In this document: positions 61,766 to 64,000 of the stretch, in pieces | Numbering within the stretch: position 1 is the stretch's first letter | Layout of the letters: each line of letters begins with the position of its first letter | Assembly: GCA_023391815.1 (NCBI GenBank) | Contig: JAEWAF010000136.1 | Coordinates: forward strand, 1-64,000 | DNA length: 64,000 nt | Origin: Pseudomonadota bacterium | GTDB taxonomy: Bacteria; Pseudomonadota; Gammaproteobacteria; Steroidobacterales; Steroidobacteraceae | Reading direction: 5' to 3' | The notes under the pieces: generated by a model | The model's database searches: none | Told to the model about the DNA's origin: nothing | What the model saw: only the letters and a program-made list of their open reading frames with translations | Made by a program: the position numbers and the translations under genes

Positions 61766-64000
61766 TCAAAAATGAACGACGATGCGCTTGCCTGCATAAG
61801 TGACTTGTTTGGTGGCGGGCACAGGTACGAATCCGCCCGGGCTCGCAGCAGTGATCACCGCGATATTCAGCATTCGTTGTCGCACCATGCCAGGGAAGCT
61901 GCCCTGGCGCGCCCCGATGGTCAGCGTGCGTGCGCGGTCATTCCAGACCAGGTCATAAGTGGCTCGCTCGCCTTTCTCATACGAGTAGGTTTCGTTGTCG
62001 TCTTCATAGAGAGTGAATCGCGCGTCTGCACCTGGATAGATGCGCACCTCGTACGGGGCTTCGGGCGCCTGCGTCGCATATTGCACTTCCGGCCCCATCG
62101 GCACGATCGAACCGGCTCGGACATAGAGCGGCAGGATGTCGAGTGGCGCCTGCCGCGTCACCCGCTCGCCGCCCGCGAACCGCTGGTTCGTCCAGAAATC
62201 GTACCAATCCGCGCCTTTGGGCAGATAGGTCTGCACCGACAAGTTCAGCGCGGGCGCAGGCCCGCTCAGCGCCTGTCGTTCGCTCGGGCGTCGCCATGCA
62301 AAGCGAAGCACGCGGTTGCCATCGATCTGGTAGTACTCGATCGCGACCCGGACGACCTGGCCCTTGCGAAACGTTTTTGTCGTGCCTTTGTAGCGCGCCG
62401 CTCCCGCGTTCCAGTCCTCCACCACGGTCTCGCCATCCAGCATCAGGCGATAGCCATCGTTGCCCTCGATGCCGATCTCATACTGGCCGTCCTCGGGTGC
62501 CGTCAGCGTGCCTTGCCAGCGTGCGGAGAAGTGCGACAGATTCGATAGCCCCGCGGGCACTTCCGCCAGCGGCGGGTCGGGCCAGGTGTGATCCACTCGG
62601 GTGTCGACGAAGCGGCTCTTCGGAGTTTCGAAGTTCTCGCCTTCGAAATACTGACCGGCGAGCCCGGGCACACCGTCTGGCGTGCGCAGATACTCGCTTG
62701 GGATCGTCGCGGCAGGCGGCGGCAGGATGTGATACATCGCGCGCGTGACCGGGCGGACCAGTAACGACGGCCCGAACATGAAGCTGTCGTCGATCGTGTC
62801 GATGGCGCGATCGTCGGGGAAGTCCATCATCAGCGGCCGCATCAGCGTGTAGCTGTTCGACGTGACCTGCCAGCTCAAGCCATAGATGTACGGCAGCAGA
62901 CGATAGCGCAGGCGAGTGCTATTCAACAGCGAGCCGTAGACTTGCGGGTCCATCGTCTTGAACAGGTAGGGCTCGCGTTCCACGTTGGTGCCGTGGATGC
63001 GCATGATCGGGTTGAATGCGGAGAATTGCAGCCAACGCGCGTACAGCTCGCGCCAGGCCGGATTGTTCTCGCCACCGGGGAAGTCGGCGACGAAGAATCC
63101 GCCCGCGTCCTGAGTCCAATACGGATTGCCCGTCACGGTCACATTGACGCCGTCGGCGACCTGTTGTTTCAGTGTTTTCCAGCTGGCAAAGATGTCTCCG
63201 CTCCACGAAGCGGCGGCGGTGCGCTGGGCGCCGGCCCAGGCCGAGCGTGTCAGCGTGAAGACTCGCTTGTCGCTGCTGGCGCGCTGTCCCTCATAGGTGC
63301 CCCGGGTCGTCAGCAGCGAATAAGGATTCAGATAGCGCGTGAAGTCGCCGAGAGCATTCGAGCCTAGTGCTTTCGTATCGCGGATGTTGTCCTGCGCGTT
63401 CCACATCGCGCTGCTGACTTCGATCTCGGTACCGTCCATCCACAACGCATCCACACCCTTGTCGAGCAGCCCCGACTTGATGTGCTTGAAGTAGATCTGG
63501 CGTCCCAGCGGGCTATACGCGTCGTACACGCGCGCGTGCTTGGATATCCAATGCAGCGGCTGGAAGCGCAGCCCATGCTCGTCCAGCTCGCGGGCCAGCG
63601 CAGTGTCGTTACCGATCGACGGCCAGATCGACACCATCAACTTGAGATTCATGTCGTGGACCTGGCGGATCATGCCGGCCGGATCGGGATAGCGGTCCGG
63701 ATCCCAGATCATGCCGCTCCAGCTGCCGTCTTTGTCCGATCCCCAGTACTGCCAGTCCTGCACGATGTAATCGAGCGGAAATCCTTCCTTACGGAACGAG
63801 CGGGCGACGTCGAGCAGTCGATCCTGAGTCTTGTACCGCTCTTTGCTCATGAACAGACCGAACGCCTGCTTCGGATACATCGGTGCCTGACCCGTCAGCG
63901 CGCGATAGGCGCCGACCACCGCATCGGGCGTCTCGCCGGCCATGAAGTAATAATCGACGCCACCGGGTGCGCTCTCGGCCCACAGCGATGCGCCCTCGGC
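61766..64000 (-). CDS. Glycoside hydrolase family 31 alpha-xylosidase-like protein with PA14 domain (5' end outside window)
   Basis: The frame is open to the right edge of the window, so the N-terminus is missing; 744 residues are visible. The GH31 barrel is clear: YPKQAFGLFMSKERYKTQ, VDALWMDGTEIEV with the expected nucleophile Asp, and SWSGDIFASWKTLKQQV with the acid/base Asp. A PA14-like domain is inserted (GLAGQYFEGENFETPKSRFVDTRVDHTW through RVAIEYYQIDGNRVLRFAWRRPSE), followed by the C-terminal beta domains. GH31 enzymes with PA14 include the Cellvibrio japonicus alpha-xylosidase that trims xyloglucan oligosaccharides, so that activity is likely but alpha-glucosidase cannot be excluded. 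Location cannot be judged because the signal region is missing. Confidence 0.9.
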   Translation of the reverse strand, partial: AEGASLWAESAPGGVDYYFMAGETPDAVVGAYRALTGQAPMYPKQAFGLFMSKERYKTQDRLLDVARSFRKEGFPLDYIVQDWQYWGSDKDGSWSGMIWDPDRYPDPAGMIRQVHDMNLKLMVSIWPSIGNDTALARELDEHGLRFQPLHWISKHARVYDAYSPLGRQIYFKHIKSGLLDKGVDALWMDGTEIEVSSAMWNAQDNIRDTKALGSNALGDFTRYLNPYSLLTTRGTYEGQRASSDKRVFTLTRSAWAGAQRTAAASWSGDIFASWKTLKQQVADGVNVTVTGNPYWTQDAGGFFVADFPGGENNPAWRELYARWLQFSAFNPIMRIHGTNVEREPYLFKTMDPQVYGSLLNSTRLRYRLLPYIYGLSWQVTSNSYTLMRPLMMDFPDDRAIDTIDDSFMFGPSLLVRPVTRAMYHILPPPAATIPSEYLRTPDGVPGLAGQYFEGENFETPKSRFVDTRVDHTWPDPPLAEVPAGLSNLSHFSARWQGTLTAPEDGQYEIGIEGNDGYRLMLDGETVVEDWNAGAARYKGTTKTFRKGQVVRVAIEYYQIDGNRVLRFAWRRPSERQALSGPAPALNLSVQTYLPKGADWYDFWTNQRFAGGERVTRQAPLDILPLYVRAGSIVPMGPEVQYATQAPEAPYEVRIYPGADARFTLYEDDNETYSYEKGERATYDLVWNDRARTLTIGARQGSFPGMVRQRMLNIAVITAASPGGFVPVPATKQVTYAGKRIVVHF

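Overview
The window is GC-rich (about 60% by eye), densely packed, and carried by ordinary chromosomal genes. A cytochrome bo3 quinol oxidase operon, a LexA box of the CTGT-N8-ACAG type, an imuA-imuB-dnaE2 mutasome, a PEP-CTERM protein and a GH31/PA14 alpha-xylosidase-like enzyme together suggest a free-living, metabolically versatile gammaproteobacterium, perhaps near Steroidobacter/Nevskiales. This placement is inference. No rRNA, tRNA, insertion sequence, prophage or CRISPR array was recognised.

Layout. 0-0.6 kb: the 3' end of an AsmA-like gene. 0.7-9.6 kb: an aerobic aryl-CoA catabolic cluster of the 2-aminobenzoyl-CoA type, with a flavin monooxygenase/OYE fusion, glutaryl-CoA dehydrogenase, MarR regulator, SDR, crotonase, acyl-CoA dehydrogenase, Rid-family protein and OYE. 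9.6-13.8 kb: a glycosyltransferase, a small secreted protein, an MBL-fold protein and a quinone oxidoreductase. 13.9-20.7 kb: a tandem universal stress protein and a sugar/sugar-acid group (GH15, glucose-dehydrogenase-like, xylonate-dehydratase-like, 2-hydroxyacid dehydrogenase). 20.9-25.2 kb: a 1321-residue CheB-CheR-PAS-HWE kinase with its response regulator. 25.2-31.0 kb: a GT9 glycosyltransferase, an HxlR/MFS pair with twin operators, and an unusual GT4-membrane-PAS fusion. 31.2-36.9 kb: an SDR, a WYL regulator, an Rrf2/thioredoxin-reductase-like pair, and a divergent locus with an intact trypsin-like PDZ protease facing a triad-less homologue plus a LuxR regulator. 36.9-39.4 kb: an HWE kinase and receiver. 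40.6-44.7 kb: cyoABCD. 45.3-50.8 kb: a second flavin oxidoreductase with an AraC regulator, a secreted protein, and a LysR/Rid/OYE group. 50.8-59.2 kb: a DNA-damage island. 59.3-64.0 kb: an SDR, a membrane-anchored unknown, a PEP-CTERM protein and a GH31 gene cut by the window edge.

How the parts work together. The first cluster can plausibly hydroxylate and reduce an aromatic CoA thioester, open the ring and degrade the product by beta-oxidation to glutaryl-CoA. The aryl-CoA ligase is not in the window. The DNA-damage island is organised around one excellent LexA box and one weaker one in a 0.2 kb divergent region. On one side is a four-gene operon (small zinc-ribbon protein, imuA, imuB, dnaE2); on the other are a FAN1-like VRR-NUC nuclease and an HMCES/YedK-type protein. 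It therefore combines lesion bypass, crosslink processing and abasic-site protection.

The strongest candidates for something little described are the zinc-ribbon protein heading the imu operon, the protease/pseudoprotease/LuxR locus, the GT4-membrane-PAS fusion, and the repeated pairing of Arg-less Rid proteins with OYE enzymes. All homology statements come from reading the sequence and recalling families; no database search was run.
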